From NCBI RefSeq assembly GCF_003987335.1, contig NZ_PIPK01000002.1, forward strand, positions 62,001 to 126,000: DNA of 64,000 bases, written 5' to 3'. The DNA comes from Aliidiomarina maris. GTDB taxonomy: Bacteria > Pseudomonadota > Gammaproteobacteria > Enterobacterales > Alteromonadaceae. The translations under genes and the position numbers were made by a program. Each line of letters starts with the position of its first letter. The stretch's first letter is position 1. The notes under the pieces are model-generated. The model worked only from the letters and a program-made list of their open reading frames with translations, was not told the DNA's origin and made no database searches. Shown here piece after piece: positions 19,342 to 30,222 of the stretch.

Positions 19342-20700
19342 CTAGTTCCCAGCGACTGACAACTGCTCTAACAAAATGGACCCAGTTTGAATGCCATGGC
19401 GTGGGTCAATATCATTGCCGATGGCAACAATGCTGCGTAACATCTGAGTTAAATTCCCGGCGATAGTGATTTCACTAACCGGATATTGTAGCTCACCGTT
19501 CTCGACCCAAAAACCGGCTGCACCACGGCTGTAGTCGCCCGTTACAATATTCACCCCTTGGCCCATGACTTCAGTGAGCAATAAGCCAGTGCCCATGCGG
19601 CGGCACAAAGCGGCTAAATCATCGTCGCCATGACTGACTCGCCAATTATGGATACCGCCCGCATGTCCCGTGGTTTGCATATCAAGTTTACGCGCAGCAT
19701 AACTGGTTAACAGGTAGGTGTTCAGCTCCCCCGCGGTGACAATATCTCGCGCCTGGGTACGCACCCCTTCATGGTCAAACGGACTACTGGCCAAGCCACC
19801 CACAATATGCGGGTCCTCATGGATATTAAGCCATGAAGGTAAGACTTGGGTATGTAAGCTGTCGAGTAAGAAACTTGATTTGCGATACAAACTGCCGCCG
19901 CTAATCGCTGCGACCAAATGTCCAAATAAGCCATGTGCCACGTCGCGGTGAAATATCACCGGTACTTTGCAGGTATCAATGCTACGCGCACCCAGTCGCG
20001 ATACCGTTGCCTCAATGGCTTCAGCAGCGACTTCTTCAGGACGCTTTAGTTGACTTGGATCGCGCGCTAAGGTGTAAGCGTAATCGCGCTCCATCACATC
20101 ACCTTGCTTGCCGATTAACACGCAGCTAAGACTTTGACGTGAGCTCATGTAGGCACCGGTGAAGCCATGGCTATTGCCATACACACGAAAACCCGCATGC
20201 GCACTGTAGTTGGCGCCGTCTGAATTGATAATGCGAGGGTCTTTATCTAACGCAGCTTGCTCGCAGGCCTTGGTGATATCTATCGCATGTTGCGGGTCCA
20301 TATTGGCATCAAAATATAGCCCTAAGTCTGGGTAATCATAGGCCATCAGCTGCGCGTCCGCTAAGCCTGCGGCTGGGTCTTGCGACGTGTAACGCGCAAT
20401 ATCATTGGCTTTGGTGACCGCCGCGCGCACTGCGTCAGGGTTAAGGTCTGCGGTGGCTGCCGCGCCTTTAGATTGACCACGATAGACCGTAATACCAAGA
20501 CTACCATCTTGATTAAATTCGACGGTTTCGACTTCGCCTAAACGACTGTCCACACTTAAGCCGCGACTTTGGGATAGTGCACATTCAGCGGCACTGGCAC
20601 CTAAGCTTTTGGCGAAGGCTATCGCCTCTTCGACGGCTTGCTTCGCTTTGTGCATATCTTGCTCTAGCAGTTGCTGCTGCTCGCTTTGTTGCCCGCTCAC
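19342..20700 (-). CDS. pmbA: Metalloprotease subunit PmbA (TldE)
   Basis: The TldE partner of TldD in a heterodimeric protease that matures peptides such as microcins and degrades CcdA in E. coli. GTG at 20700 is chosen because AAGGAGAT lies directly before it at good spacing; an ATG at 20724 lacks a site. That gives 452 residues, near the E. coli 450. The motifs GITVYRGQSKGAAATADL, RKSSFLLDSL and VTGDYSRGAAGFWVENG are present. It converges on ptsO and lies back to back with darP; tldD is just beyond. Confidence 0.95.
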   Translation of the reverse strand: MSGQQSEQQQLLEQDMHKAKQAVEEAIAFAKSLGASAAECALSQSRGLSVDSRLGEVETVEFNQDGSLGITVYRGQSKGAAATADLNPDAVRAAVTKANDIARYTSQDPAAGLADAQLMAYDYPDLGLYFDANMDPQHAIDITKACEQAALDKDPRIINSDGANYSAHAGFRVYGNSHGFTGAYMSSRQSLSCVLIGKQGDVMERDYAYTLARDPSQLKRPEEVAAEAIEATVSRLGARSIDTCKVPVIFHRDVAHGLFGHLVAAISGGSLYRKSSFLLDSLHTQVLPSWLNIHEDPHIVGGLASSPFDHEGVRTQARDIVTAGELNTYLLTSYAARKLDMQTTGHAGGIHNWRVSHGDDDLAALCRRMGTGLLLTEVMGQGVNIVTGDYSRGAAGFWVENGELQYPVSEITIAGNLTQMLRSIVAIGNDIDPRHGIQTGSILLEQLSVAGN

Positions 20701-20864
20701 GATTATCTCCTTAAGAAAAATCAACCACGCTAGGGGAATGGCTCAAGCATAACATGTGTTACTATATAGATGTGGTTAATTGATTTGATTTAGCACGTCA
20801 TGGTGCGGCGCCCTATTGAATGCGTAGCAACTTTACATGGCGTCCATTTATAAGTGAGTATGGC

Positions 20865-21383
20865 ATGAGTAATCCTGAAGACTTGACCCCGGAACCTGGT
20901 TCCCAGCGTCCGAATAAGACCCAAATTAAGCGTGAAATTGCAGACGTTCAGGACATGGCATCTCGGCTTATCCAGTTAACCGACAGCTCATTGCGTAAAA
21001 TGCCGATTGATGAGCAACTGATCCAAGCGGTCATTCTGGCGCGTCGTATCCGCAATACACGCGAAGGCTATCGCCGCCAATTGCAGTTAATAACTAAGCT
21101 ACTGCGTCAAGGCGACCACGCTGCGGTTAAGCGTGAGCTTGATGGGTTGCAGCGCAGTGGTGACGCTGAAAACGCGAAATTCCATGCGCTTGAGCGCTGG
21201 CGCGAGCGCATTATCAGTGGGGGTGATGATGCTATTCAAGCATTCATTGACCAGTACCCGAGTGCGGATCGGCAGAAGCTGCGCCAATTGGTGCGCAAGG
21301 TGCAAAAAGAGCAGGCGGAAGATAAGCCGCCGGCAGGCTATCGTGAATTGTTTAAATATTTGCGTGAAGCCGCTGACGCATAA
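20865..21383 (+). CDS. darP: Ribosome-associated protein DarP (YjgA, DUF615)
   Basis: From ATG 20865 it has 172 residues, the family length; an in-frame ATG at 20820 would add 15 unrelated residues. The motifs are KTQIKREIADVQDMASRL, RIRNTREGYRRQLQLI and YPSADRQKLRQLVRKVQKE. DarP promotes 50S subunit assembly in E. coli. It is usually a neighbour of pmbA, as here (divergent), and converges with tldD. Confidence 0.93.
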   Translation: MSNPEDLTPEPGSQRPNKTQIKREIADVQDMASRLIQLTDSSLRKMPIDEQLIQAVILARRIRNTREGYRRQLQLITKLLRQGDHAAVKRELDGLQRSGDAENAKFHALERWRERIISGGDDAIQAFIDQYPSADRQKLRQLVRKVQKEQAEDKPPAGYRELFKYLREAADA

Positions 21384-21412
21384 CGTGTTGGTGTCACCTT
21401 TAATCACGGCAA

Positions 21413-21434
21413 GCCAAGGGTTTTAACCCTTGGC
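21413..21434. terminator. Hairpin between convergent darP and tldD
   Basis: GCCAAGGGT and ACCCTTGGC form a nine-base perfect stem around TTTA in the 61-base convergent gap. There is no T-run on either side, so the terminator role is only inferred from position. Confidence 0.4.
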
Positions 21435-21444
21435 GCCGAGCTAA

Positions 21445-22890
21445 CTAACCAGTTCCACCGACAGTCATCGCATCGATTTTAAGCGTTGGTTGTCCCACGC
21501 CTACAGGCACGCTCTGACCATCTTTGCCACACACACCAACCCCCTCATCAAGGGCTAAGTCATTCCCTATCATCGAGACTTGCTGCATTGATGCAGGACC
21601 ATTTCCAATCAGAGTGGCCCCTTTAATCGGTCGGGTAATCTTACCGTTTTCAATTAAGTAGGCTTCAGATGCGCTGAATACAAACTTACCCGAGGTAATG
21701 TCCACCTGGCCGCCCGCAAAGTGCGGCGCGTAAATACCATGCTTAACTGAGGCGATAATTTCTTCGCTGCTATGCTCACCACCCAGCATATAGGTATTGG
21801 TCATGCGTGGCATCGGTAAGTGAGCAAATGACTCCCGGCGCCCGTTGCCTGTCGGCGCCATACCCATCAAGCGCGCATTCAGCTTATCTTGCATATAGCC
21901 GACCAGCTTGCCGTCTTCTATCAGCACATTATGTTGAGACGCTGTGCCCTCGTCATCGACAGTCAACGACCCACGACGATTATCCAGGGTACCGTCATCA
22001 ATAATGGTGCAGCCTTTGGCTGCTACCTGCTGACCAATTTTGCCAGCATATGCGGATGAACCTTTACGATTAAAGTCACCTTCCAGACCATGCCCAACAG
22101 CCTCATGCAACAACACGCCGGGCCAGCCCGCTCCGAGTACTACTGGCATTTTGCCCGCAGGTGCCTCGTCGGCTTCTAAATTCACTAATGCTTGGCGCAC
22201 TGCTTCTTCTGCGAAGGCAAAGTGGCGTGGTTGGCCGCGCTCGTTCTTTTGCGTGAAGTAGTCATAAGTAAAGCGTCCACCGCCACCGGCGCTACCGCGT
22301 TCGCGACGGCCGTTTTGCTGTGCTAACACACTGCAGTTTAACCGCACTAGAGGGCGAATATCCGTCGCTAACGTACCATCAGTGGCGACGACTAAAATGT
22401 GTTCATACACCGCACTCAAACTCACAGTGACTTCGCTAATACGCGGATCCAGTTTGCGTGCGTGACGATCCATCGCATTCAAAATATCTATCTTCTGCGC
22501 TTCTTTCCACGCACTCAATGGGTTGTCTGGCAGGTATAGCAGGCGTGCGGATGTCGTATTCAACTGCCCTACTTGTTTATTCTGTCCTGCTGCTGCGATA
22601 CCACGCGCCGCCTTCGAGGTTTGGTTCAAGGCTTGAATAGAAATATCGTCTGCATAGGCAAAGCCAGTCTTCTCGCCTTCAATCGCACGCACACCTAAGC
22701 CACGATCAATCGAAAAGCTGCCGGATTTAACAATACTGTCTTCCAGCACCCAGCTTTCGTGATGGCTGGATTGGAGATAAATATCTGCGTAGTCGATACT
22801 ACCTTGATACAACTGGGCCAAACCGGCCTCAAGGTCTTCGAGACGCATGTCAGCACGACTGAGCAAATGCTCGCTAACTTCAGGATGCAT
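21445..22890 (-). CDS. tldD: Metalloprotease TldD
   Basis: 481 residues. The zinc site [12 protein letters not shown] carries the HExxxH motif, and [23 protein letters not shown] and [14 protein letters not shown] are family signatures. It acts with PmbA as the catalytic subunit. It is the last gene of the minus-strand envelope operon and overlaps the nitrilase-family gene by 11 bases. Confidence 0.96.
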   Translation of the reverse strand: MHPEVSEHLLSRADMRLEDLEAGLAQLYQGSIDYADIYLQSSHHESWVLEDSIVKSGSFSIDRGLGVRAIEGEKTGFAYADDISIQALNQTSKAARGIAAAGQNKQVGQLNTTSARLLYLPDNPLSAWKEAQKIDILNAMDRHARKLDPRISEVTVSLSAVYEHILVVATDGTLATDIRPLVRLNCSVLAQQNGRRERGSAGGGGRFTYDYFTQKNERGQPRHFAFAEEAVRQALVNLEADEAPAGKMPVVLGAGWPGVLLHEAVGHGLEGDFNRKGSSAYAGKIGQQVAAKGCTIIDDGTLDNRRGSLTVDDEGTASQHNVLIEDGKLVGYMQDKLNARLMGMAPTGNGRRESFAHLPMPRMTNTYMLGGEHSSEEIIASVKHGIYAPHFAGGQVDITSGKFVFSASEAYLIENGKITRPIKGATLIGNGPASMQQVSMIGNDLALDEGVGVCGKDGQSVPVGVGQPTLKIDAMTVGGTG

Positions 22891-23707
22891 GGTTAAAACT
22901 CACCTTAAATTGATTATGTGCTTCTACAGGCATTCGCCGCCGCACATCTTGAATAATAGTCGGGTCAATTGGCACACTGCCAACCCCAATGTCGCTGCTA
23001 ATCTGGGTGCAAATTTTTCCCCATGGGTCAATCACCATCGAGTGCCCCCAAGTTTCACGCCCATCTGGGTGCTCGCCACCTTGGTTCGGCGCCACCATAT
23101 AACACTGGTTTTCGATGGCGCGCGCTTGCAATAGTGGTTGCCAATGGGCTTTGCCGGTCACTTTGGTAAATGCAGAGGGCAACACAATCACCTCAGCGCC
23201 TTTGGCTCTTAACGCCCGGAACATTTCAGGGAAGCGTAAGTCGTAACATACCGCCATACCAATGCGTCCGAACGGCGTGTCGACCAGCACTAACTCGTCA
23301 CCCGGCTGGGTATACTTTGACTCTTGATAACTACCGGTGCCGTCTTCTACGGTGGCGTCAAACAAATGAATTTTGTTGTAACGCGCCACTGCTTCGCCTT
23401 GGTTATTAAACAGCATCGATGCTGCGCTATAGCGCTTGCCCGCTTTTACGGGAATTGTGCCCGCGACAATCCAGACGTCATGTTGGCGCGCCAACTCGGC
23501 AACCGCTTGCTGAATCGGGCCATCGCCGTAGACTTCGGCACGCTCTAACTGACTCGACTCACCGGCACCAAAACTTGCGAACGCTTCTGGCAGCACCACC
23601 AGCTGAGGACGCTGGGGCGGTAATAAACGTAATAAACGACGTAATTGTTCCAGGTTTTGCTCAGGCTTATTACCTGAAGTCCATTGCACCACGCTAATCT
23701 GTGCCAT
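22880..23707 (-). CDS. Carbon-nitrogen hydrolase (nitrilase superfamily, Nit-like)
   Basis: 275 residues. The Glu-Lys-Cys triad is visible in [22 protein letters not shown] and [12 protein letters not shown]. The overall pattern ([42 protein letters not shown]) is closest to Nit1/NitB, deaminated-glutathione amidases; the substrate is inferred, not proven. It overlaps tldD by 11 bases and yhdP by 14, so it is cotranslated in the mre-yhdP-tldD operon. Confidence 0.88.
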   Translation of the reverse strand: MAQISVVQWTSGNKPEQNLEQLRRLLRLLPPQRPQLVVLPEAFASFGAGESSQLERAEVYGDGPIQQAVAELARQHDVWIVAGTIPVKAGKRYSAASMLFNNQGEAVARYNKIHLFDATVEDGTGSYQESKYTQPGDELVLVDTPFGRIGMAVCYDLRFPEMFRALRAKGAEVIVLPSAFTKVTGKAHWQPLLQARAIENQCYMVAPNQGGEHPDGRETWGHSMVIDPWGKICTQISSDIGVGSVPIDPTIIQDVRRRMPVEAHNQFKVSFNHAS

Positions 23708-26700
23708 GTTGTTCCTCCAGCAGTTGCAGTTGCTCTAACTCAACTTCCGGCAGCTCCACTTCACGCTGCGCACGAGCTTCTTCATTCACAATTGGCTCTG
23801 AAATAGTGCCAGTAATCGAATATTCTAAACGCGAGATCACTTGAGCGTCATGTAATACACGGTCAATCAGCAGTGCCGCGATGCCCGTCGGCGGATTCAC
23901 CATCCAGGCGACTAACACAGGCAAGCTCGAGGTCACTTTAGGGATATACACCAGTTCGTAATCTAAGGCCTCAGTGACCAAATCAGTGCTACCTGTTACC
24001 TCCATGTCACCCGCTGATCCGTTCATTCGCGTATTCTGGGTATAAACCACACCCTCTTCAATATCCAGCGTACCGCGAAAACTGGAATAAAACATCCCAC
24101 GTGCAAAAATATCACGAAAATCGAGGGTCAGTTTGCGCATCAAGCTTTCTAAGCTAAACAAAGAGAATAAACGTGCGCCACCATCGCTGACATCTCGCAA
24201 ATACCCTGCGCCCAAACGCCAATCGACTTGCCCATTGAGATCCGCCAGACTAAATTCTGCAGGTGAGCCTGGCCAGCGTAAACTTAGCTCCACTTGCGCA
24301 CTCGAGTCACGCACTACGGAGCTGCTACCAAAGTCGGCAATTAAGTTACCCACGTCGGCAACCGCTACCCAGCCATTGATATAGCTTTCAACCGCTTCGC
24401 CTTGACCATACCAGCCACCCGTCAAGTTAAGCTCAGCGCCACTGCGACGCACATTAATCAAACCAATCTGAGTGCCTGGCTCGCGCGGGTCAAACTGTAG
24501 CTGGATACGCCCTAAATCGGTGTCTTGATAACGACACAGTTCACACACCACATGCATCGGTGGTAAACGCTCAAAGAACGCAACATTTGGGCGATTGGCT
24601 AAAGCTTGATGCTGTTCTGTGTCGGTGTCATCGTTTGCTGCGTCATCGTGCTGACCGGTCTCGCTACGCAGGTTCAGATAATCAATCTCAATGTCGATTC
24701 GATGTTCGCCTACATCGTCCCCTAGCAGCACTTGCCGCGGCACTGCGATGCGCCCTCGTCCCTGACTTGCGTCGACCTGGATATCCCAGTCGCCTTGTTG
24801 CTGACGACCAGTCACCCGAACGTGGTCAAAATTCTGATTCAATACTTGGGTTTGCCCGATCGTTAACTGCAAGTTCTCCACCGCAGGCAAGGTCCACGGC
24901 AGACCGTTTCCGTCCCCATTTTGGATCATGCTAAGTGCGCCAAGCCATTGGCTTAAACCGAGTTCATCCACGTCAGCATAGATATCCATGCCTGCGACTG
25001 GCATGCCCGGTCCGCGACTTAAATTTGGCCCAAGTTCAATCAATGCACGACTAAACTGGCTTTGCCCTAATTCTAATTGGCTTTCAAAGCGACCGAGATC
25101 AGGCCACAACATTTGAATGAAAATATCTTGCTCATCACCACGCGCCACAATATCAATAAAGCGGTCGTCCTGAGCAGGCTGATTCATCGGCGCGGGTAAG
25201 TGGATATCCAGGGCGTATAAGTGATTGCGCATACGCCATTCATAGTCCAGGCGACTACCGGCAATTTGCAAACTTAAGGTCGTGTCACTTTCCACATGGC
25301 CATCGACAAATGGCGCCAGCCACCCAAGGATTGGCGATGTATGCATTTGGGACTGCCGCCAGCGGCTGTCCATTTGGATATCTAATTGGTAAGCCTCTTC
25401 AACACTCGCGTCACGCGCTTGAATACGTGCATTGGGTGCGTTGCTATACCCTTGCAAGCTCACATGCACCGGGAGTTCAAACACATCCGCACGAATTGCG
25501 CTGGCATCTAAACGCGCCCCGTTAAACTGCAATTCTCCGCTTAAGTTATTCAGTTCTAAGTCAATCGGTACAATGTTTAAGTCTTGGCCAGCAAAGATGA
25601 CCTTACCCTCGACCCCTATTTCTGCAGGGTCTGAGCCATCCTCTGACGCAGCAAACAGCGGTACCCGCAAACTAAATTCGCCGTCGAAAGTGTCATCTGA
25701 ATCTAGTTGCATCAAGGTTGCACCCACACTGTCGGCAAGTGGGCTTTGGCTAAATACTTCACGTGCTGCAGCCGCGCTACCGCGCGCCTTGGCATCCAGC
25801 AGCAACCACGGCTGCCCAAATACCAAGTCAGGAATGCTGGCATCGACTTGCACCAGCTCGGTGTCTAATAAACGTCCGCCGCGTGCATGAATCAATAAGC
25901 TATGCTCGCGATAGACGAGCGCTAGTTCGGTGTCTTCAATCGCTGGCCAATCGGGCTGAAACTTGAACGCCAGCGGCGTAGCGTTCAAGCTGGCCATGAA
26001 CACACCGTCATGTTGATAATAGGGAAACTGCTCTAAGCTACCTCGCCACAGCAGGTTCATTTTACGCACTTCACCGTCGACGATCGCGTCTTGCAAATAG
26101 TGCGTCAACTGGCTGCCAAGCTGTAAAGGTAACATGGCCATCGCATCGTGAACCGCCATATTGGCGCCCTCACCTTGCAGCCACCATTCCACGACTGGGC
26201 TGTCGTCATGCTCCCGCGTGAGGCTAAACTGCTGCTCCAACAGCACATCACCAATGTGTACTTGTGCATAAGGCAAAGCCACCCGAAAGCCGTCTTCAAG
26301 GCGATGCCAATAACCTTGCCAGTCGATTTGAGATAGCTGCTGCGGCTGGTCGTAAGTGTCAGGCGAAACAAGGTCAACCTGCTCACCGCGCAACGCAAAA
26401 GCACCACTGTATTCGGTACTCCATAACTCAAAGCTTAAGCCACTTAAGCCCGGCACGCCGCGGTGTGCTTGCCAGTCTAAAGTGTCGGCTCGACTATAAA
26501 ATGACCAGTCCATGTTTTCATCGAGCTGAACCTGAACTTGGTTGATGACTCCGGCAGGTTGAATACCGCTAAACCAATCACGAATTTGCGCGCCAGGTGA
26601 GCCAAATAAGCTCCACAACGGGGCCGTATCACGAAAACTTAAGTTGCTTAAGTTCCACGTATGGCGCTGGTTTTGATAGCGCCAACTCGCTGCTTCAACT

Positions 26701-27647
26701 GGCCAGACGGCATCGTCCACCGCAATAGTGAGTGCTTCACTGGCCATTAAAAAACCATCGCTTTGTGGCCAGAAGCCCCAGGTAACTGGGCTGGTCACCA
26801 GCTCATGGGTATTGCCATCGCGCTGCCAACGTAAGCTATTTTCACCAAAGTGCACTTGGGCCTGGCCTACTTTCGCGTCTGCAAAGTCAAACCAGGCATT
26901 CACGTTCACTCGCGCTTCCGTGATGTCGACGCCTTCAATTGCAGCTTCAAACCAAGGTGAGAAGTCGAGATCTTCCGCTTCAACATACAGCTCGCCATGC
27001 AAGTTCAGAAAGCTATTGCCATTGGCGTTAATAATGAAGTTAAAGCTATTTTGGGCAATGTCCGATACCCGAAAACGCCCAATACCTTGACGCTGCGGGC
27101 TTTGATTACGCCAGCTGAGTTGTTCGATATACAGTCGTCGCCCAACGCCTTGAGGGTCGCTGACATAAATCTCTGAATTCACAACTTGGAAACTCTCAAG
27201 CTGGAATAGTAATAGTTGCTCAAGTGCGCGCACCACACCAGTGTCTTGCTGATTCGCAATCTGACCATCGAACGCATAGTCAAAGCGAACGCCTTCAAGC
27301 ACGAAGTCTTCCAGCATCCACTCGCGCTGCCAAAGGCTTTGCCACAGATTAAGCACCAGATGCGTGCGCTCGACGTGAATATCAAACGGGTAATGATCGC
27401 CAACGGTGAGCTCCACATCTTGCAGCACCAACGACGGCCCGAAGGTTGACCAGTCCGCGGATAGCGCACCCATGCGAACTTGCTGGCCGAAGCGCTCCGC
27501 CACCATGGCTTCAATATCGGCACGGTAGTTATCAATATAAGGCAGGCTATAGCGCACCACGCTCAACGCAACCGCTGCCAGGACTAATAAAATAGCCAGC
27601 AGCAGCCAGAGTTTGCGAAGGGTGAAGTGAAGCGCGCGACGAACCAT
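23694..27647 (-). CDS. yhdP: YhdP family AsmA-like phospholipid transport protein
   Basis: A very large protein (1317 residues) with an N-terminal transmembrane helix (about 10-30) and a long beta-rich periplasmic body of AsmA/DUF3971 type, ending with GAGYLRDVSDGGARLFSLFSLESLMRKL split across the conserved C-terminal region. YhdP is one of the AsmA-like proteins that bridge phospholipids to the outer membrane in E. coli, with TamB and YdbH. It follows rng by three bases. Confidence 0.94.
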   Translation of the reverse strand: MVRRALHFTLRKLWLLLAILLVLAAVALSVVRYSLPYIDNYRADIEAMVAERFGQQVRMGALSADWSTFGPSLVLQDVELTVGDHYPFDIHVERTHLVLNLWQSLWQREWMLEDFVLEGVRFDYAFDGQIANQQDTGVVRALEQLLLFQLESFQVVNSEIYVSDPQGVGRRLYIEQLSWRNQSPQRQGIGRFRVSDIAQNSFNFIINANGNSFLNLHGELYVEAEDLDFSPWFEAAIEGVDITEARVNVNAWFDFADAKVGQAQVHFGENSLRWQRDGNTHELVTSPVTWGFWPQSDGFLMASEALTIAVDDAVWPVEAASWRYQNQRHTWNLSNLSFRDTAPLWSLFGSPGAQIRDWFSGIQPAGVINQVQVQLDENMDWSFYSRADTLDWQAHRGVPGLSGLSFELWSTEYSGAFALRGEQVDLVSPDTYDQPQQLSQIDWQGYWHRLEDGFRVALPYAQVHIGDVLLEQQFSLTREHDDSPVVEWWLQGEGANMAVHDAMAMLPLQLGSQLTHYLQDAIVDGEVRKMNLLWRGSLEQFPYYQHDGVFMASLNATPLAFKFQPDWPAIEDTELALVYREHSLLIHARGGRLLDTELVQVDASIPDLVFGQPWLLLDAKARGSAAAAREVFSQSPLADSVGATLMQLDSDDTFDGEFSLRVPLFAASEDGSDPAEIGVEGKVIFAGQDLNIVPIDLELNNLSGELQFNGARLDASAIRADVFELPVHVSLQGYSNAPNARIQARDASVEEAYQLDIQMDSRWRQSQMHTSPILGWLAPFVDGHVESDTTLSLQIAGSRLDYEWRMRNHLYALDIHLPAPMNQPAQDDRFIDIVARGDEQDIFIQMLWPDLGRFESQLELGQSQFSRALIELGPNLSRGPGMPVAGMDIYADVDELGLSQWLGALSMIQNGDGNGLPWTLPAVENLQLTIGQTQVLNQNFDHVRVTGRQQQGDWDIQVDASQGRGRIAVPRQVLLGDDVGEHRIDIEIDYLNLRSETGQHDDAANDDTDTEQHQALANRPNVAFFERLPPMHVVCELCRYQDTDLGRIQLQFDPREPGTQIGLINVRRSGAELNLTGGWYGQGEAVESYINGWVAVADVGNLIADFGSSSVVRDSSAQVELSLRWPGSPAEFSLADLNGQVDWRLGAGYLRDVSDGGARLFSLFSLESLMRKLTLDFRDIFARGMFYSSFRGTLDIEEGVVYTQNTRMNGSAGDMEVTGSTDLVTEALDYELVYIPKVTSSLPVLVAWMVNPPTGIAALLIDRVLHDAQVISRLEYSITGTISEPIVNEEARAQREVELPEVELEQLQLLEEQHGTD

Positions 27648-27650
27648 AGA

Positions 27651-29120
27651 TTACATCATCACCACGTCAAATTGCTCTTGGTGGTATAGCGGTTCTACTT
27701 GGACTTTAACTTGCTTACCAACAAAAACTTCCAGCTCAGCCAGCGCGTGAGATTCTTCGTTTAGCAACCCTTCTGCCACGGACGCGGACGCGTACACGAC
27801 GAACTGATCGGCGTCATAGGCACGGTTAACCCGCACAATTTCGCGCATGATTTCGTAGCACACAGTGTCTACGGTTTTCATTGAGCCGCGCCCTTGGCAA
27901 ACTGGGCATTCAGACGATAACACGTGCTCAAGACTCTCACGGGTGCGCTTACGCGTCATTTCCACCAAGCCCAAACTGGTAAACCCGTTGATGGTGGTTT
28001 TCGCACGGTCCTTACTTAGCGCCTGCTCAAGGCTATGCAACACTCGGCGCTTATGGTCCTCGTTCTGCATATCAATGAAGTCGATAATGATAATGCCGCC
28101 TAGATTACGCAGACGCAGCTGTCTGGCAATGGCCTGAGTCGCCTCAGTATTGGTGTTAAAGATGGTTTCAGCCAGATTCCGGTGACCCACAAAGGCGCCA
28201 GTATTAATATCAATAGTGGTCATCGCTTCAGTCTGGTCAATGATTAAACTACCACCGGACTTAAGATTCACCTTACGGTCTAACGCGCGCTGAATTTCAT
28301 TTTCAATATCAAAAATATCAAATATCGGGCGCTCACCCTCGTAGTATTCCAGTGCTGGCTCAAGCTCAGGGATAAATTCCTGTAGAAACTCCTGCAACTG
28401 CTCGTAGCTTAAACGCGAATCGACTCGGATACGCTCAATTTCGCCGCCGACAAAGTCACGCAATACGCGCGCGCCAAGGTTTAAGTCTTGGTACAGCACC
28501 CCGCCTTTGCTATAACGCTTTTTGCGCTCGCGGATTTTGTCCCAAAGACGACGCAAAAAACGTGCATCTTGCTGCAACTCATCGTTACCGACGCCTTCGG
28601 CAGCCGTACGCACAATGAACCCCAACTGATCGTCAACCACTTCGCGTAATTGGGTTTTTAGGCGCTCACGCTCTTTTTCATCGTCGATTCGTTGTGACAC
28701 GCCGACATGGTTGGAGCGTGGCGTTAACACCAAGTAGCGTGAAGGTATGGTGATATCAGTCGTCAGCCGAGCACCTTTGGTGCCGAGAGGGTCTTTCACC
28801 ACCTGCACCATAATGTACTGGCCTTGGCGCACTAAGCTGGAAATGTCACGCGCTGGTAACTGTTCCCGATCAAGCTCTTCCACCTGATCAATATGAGTAA
28901 TAATATCAGAGGCGTGCAAGAAGGCGGCTTTATCCAGGCCGATGTCGACGAAGGCTGCCTGCATACCAGGCAGCACCCGCGCTACTTTGCCCATATACAC
29001 ATTTCCAACCAAGCCACGACGGGCTTCGCGTTCGATATGAATTTCTTGCAAAATACCGTTTTCCACCAACGCCACGCGGGTCTCACTTGGGGTCACGTTA
29101 ATTAGAATTTCAGCGCTCAT
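27651..29120 (-). CDS. rng: Ribonuclease G
   Basis: 489 residues. The S1 domain (about 38-120; ARRGLVGNVYMGKVARVLPGM) and the DNase I-like catalytic part, with metal-binding Asp in TTIDINTGAFVG and IDFIDMQNEDHKRRVL, are visible; the zinc-link CPVC lies near residue 404. RNase G matures the 16S rRNA 5' end. It overlaps maf by four bases. Confidence 0.96.
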   Translation of the reverse strand: MSAEILINVTPSETRVALVENGILQEIHIEREARRGLVGNVYMGKVARVLPGMQAAFVDIGLDKAAFLHASDIITHIDQVEELDREQLPARDISSLVRQGQYIMVQVVKDPLGTKGARLTTDITIPSRYLVLTPRSNHVGVSQRIDDEKERERLKTQLREVVDDQLGFIVRTAAEGVGNDELQQDARFLRRLWDKIRERKKRYSKGGVLYQDLNLGARVLRDFVGGEIERIRVDSRLSYEQLQEFLQEFIPELEPALEYYEGERPIFDIFDIENEIQRALDRKVNLKSGGSLIIDQTEAMTTIDINTGAFVGHRNLAETIFNTNTEATQAIARQLRLRNLGGIIIIDFIDMQNEDHKRRVLHSLEQALSKDRAKTTINGFTSLGLVEMTRKRTRESLEHVLSSECPVCQGRGSMKTVDTVCYEIMREIVRVNRAYDADQFVVYASASVAEGLLNEESHALAELEVFVGKQVKVQVEPLYHQEQFDVVMM

Positions 29121-29740
29121 TCACTGGCCTCGTCGTGTTGCTCGCCTTCGGTTTTAGGCTGCTGCATACGCTGCAACAACTGCTCAGTTTCGTATAAGGG
29201 TAAGCCAACGACCGCCGAGTAATTACCCTTCAAATAAGTAACAAATTTGCCCGCATAGCCTTGAATCGCATAGCCGCCGGCTTTGTCCTGGGGTTCGCCA
29301 GTTGCCCAATACTTGGCCGCTTGGGCTGGGCTTATCTGGCAAAATTTAACCTCAGTGGTCACGCGGTCGTGCAGGCAATCGCTGACACTGACCACTGCAA
29401 CAGCGGTCATGACCTGATGGCTGCGCCCACTCAAACGGGCCATCATCGCCGCATGATGCGCTTGGTCGCGTGGCTTCTCTAATACGTCACCGTCCACCAC
29501 CACCACGGTGTCCGAACCAATAACCCAAGCGTCAAACGGTATCCCGGATTGCTGTTGCTCGAGTAACTTAAGCCCTGCACGCGCTTTGTCTTCAGCTAAG
29601 CGTGATACATAGTCAGGCGCGGTCTCATGCGGCTGGCGGATTTCTTCAACCTGTGGTCGAATCACACTAAATGGACGTTCAAGCAATTGCAGTAACTGGT
29701 AACGCCTCGGCGACCCTGAAGCTAAATACAGTGATGTCAT
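29117..29740 (-). CDS. maf: Maf-family nucleoside triphosphate pyrophosphatase (YhdE)
   Basis: 207 residues beginning MTSLYLASGSPRRYQLL. ASGSPRR, the GSDTVVVVDG loop and the KAGGYAIQGYAGKFV region are Maf signatures. This member, next to rng and mreD, matches YhdE, a dTTP/UTP pyrophosphatase. It overlaps both neighbours by four bases. Confidence 0.95.
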   Translation of the reverse strand: MTSLYLASGSPRRYQLLQLLERPFSVIRPQVEEIRQPHETAPDYVSRLAEDKARAGLKLLEQQQSGIPFDAWVIGSDTVVVVDGDVLEKPRDQAHHAAMMARLSGRSHQVMTAVAVVSVSDCLHDRVTTEVKFCQISPAQAAKYWATGEPQDKAGGYAIQGYAGKFVTYLKGNYSAVVGLPLYETEQLLQRMQQPKTEGEQHDEASE

Positions 29741-30222
29741 ACAACCCCAAAACGGCGGCGAATTTTACGCATCAGCAGGAACAACCACGGCCATATCACC
29801 GCAGAGCTGAGTGCAGGGAAAAAGTAGCTGCTCGTCATCTGCGCATTGTTGACATAGTATTCGACCAGATAGACGATAGAGCGTTCCACCATCACCATCA
29901 CCAGAATAAATAGCCCCTGTTGCGACAGCGAGAAGTTGCGCACTCGCTTATAATGATTGGCAAAAATAAAGCCAATAAAAGAGTACGCCGCGGCATGAAT
30001 ACCCAGGTGCGAACCTAGTAGCACGTCGGTGGCCAAACCAATTACAAAGCAGGTGCCGATATTGACTCGGTGCGGCAATGCAATCACCCAGTAAATCACG
30101 ATCATCAGCGCCCATTCAGGACGCCATGCTTGCAAACCTGCCGACATTGGCATCACAGCCAAAATTAAGCCTGCGAGTAAAGTCAGGTACACCACCATAC
30201 GTTGACCGAAGCTAAATCTCAT
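29737..30222 (-). CDS. mreD: Rod shape-determining protein MreD
   Basis: 161 residues from ATG 30222, which overlaps the mreC stop as ATGA; an upstream start at 30285 is not supported. It has about five transmembrane segments (for example VVYLTLLAGLILAVMP), and the PHRVNIGTCFVIGLATDVLLG motif is diagnostic. It links MreB and MreC to the elongasome. Confidence 0.93.
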   Translation of the reverse strand: MRFSFGQRMVVYLTLLAGLILAVMPMSAGLQAWRPEWALMIVIYWVIALPHRVNIGTCFVIGLATDVLLGSHLGIHAAAYSFIGFIFANHYKRVRNFSLSQQGLFILVMVMVERSIVYLVEYYVNNAQMTSSYFFPALSSAVIWPWLFLLMRKIRRRFGVV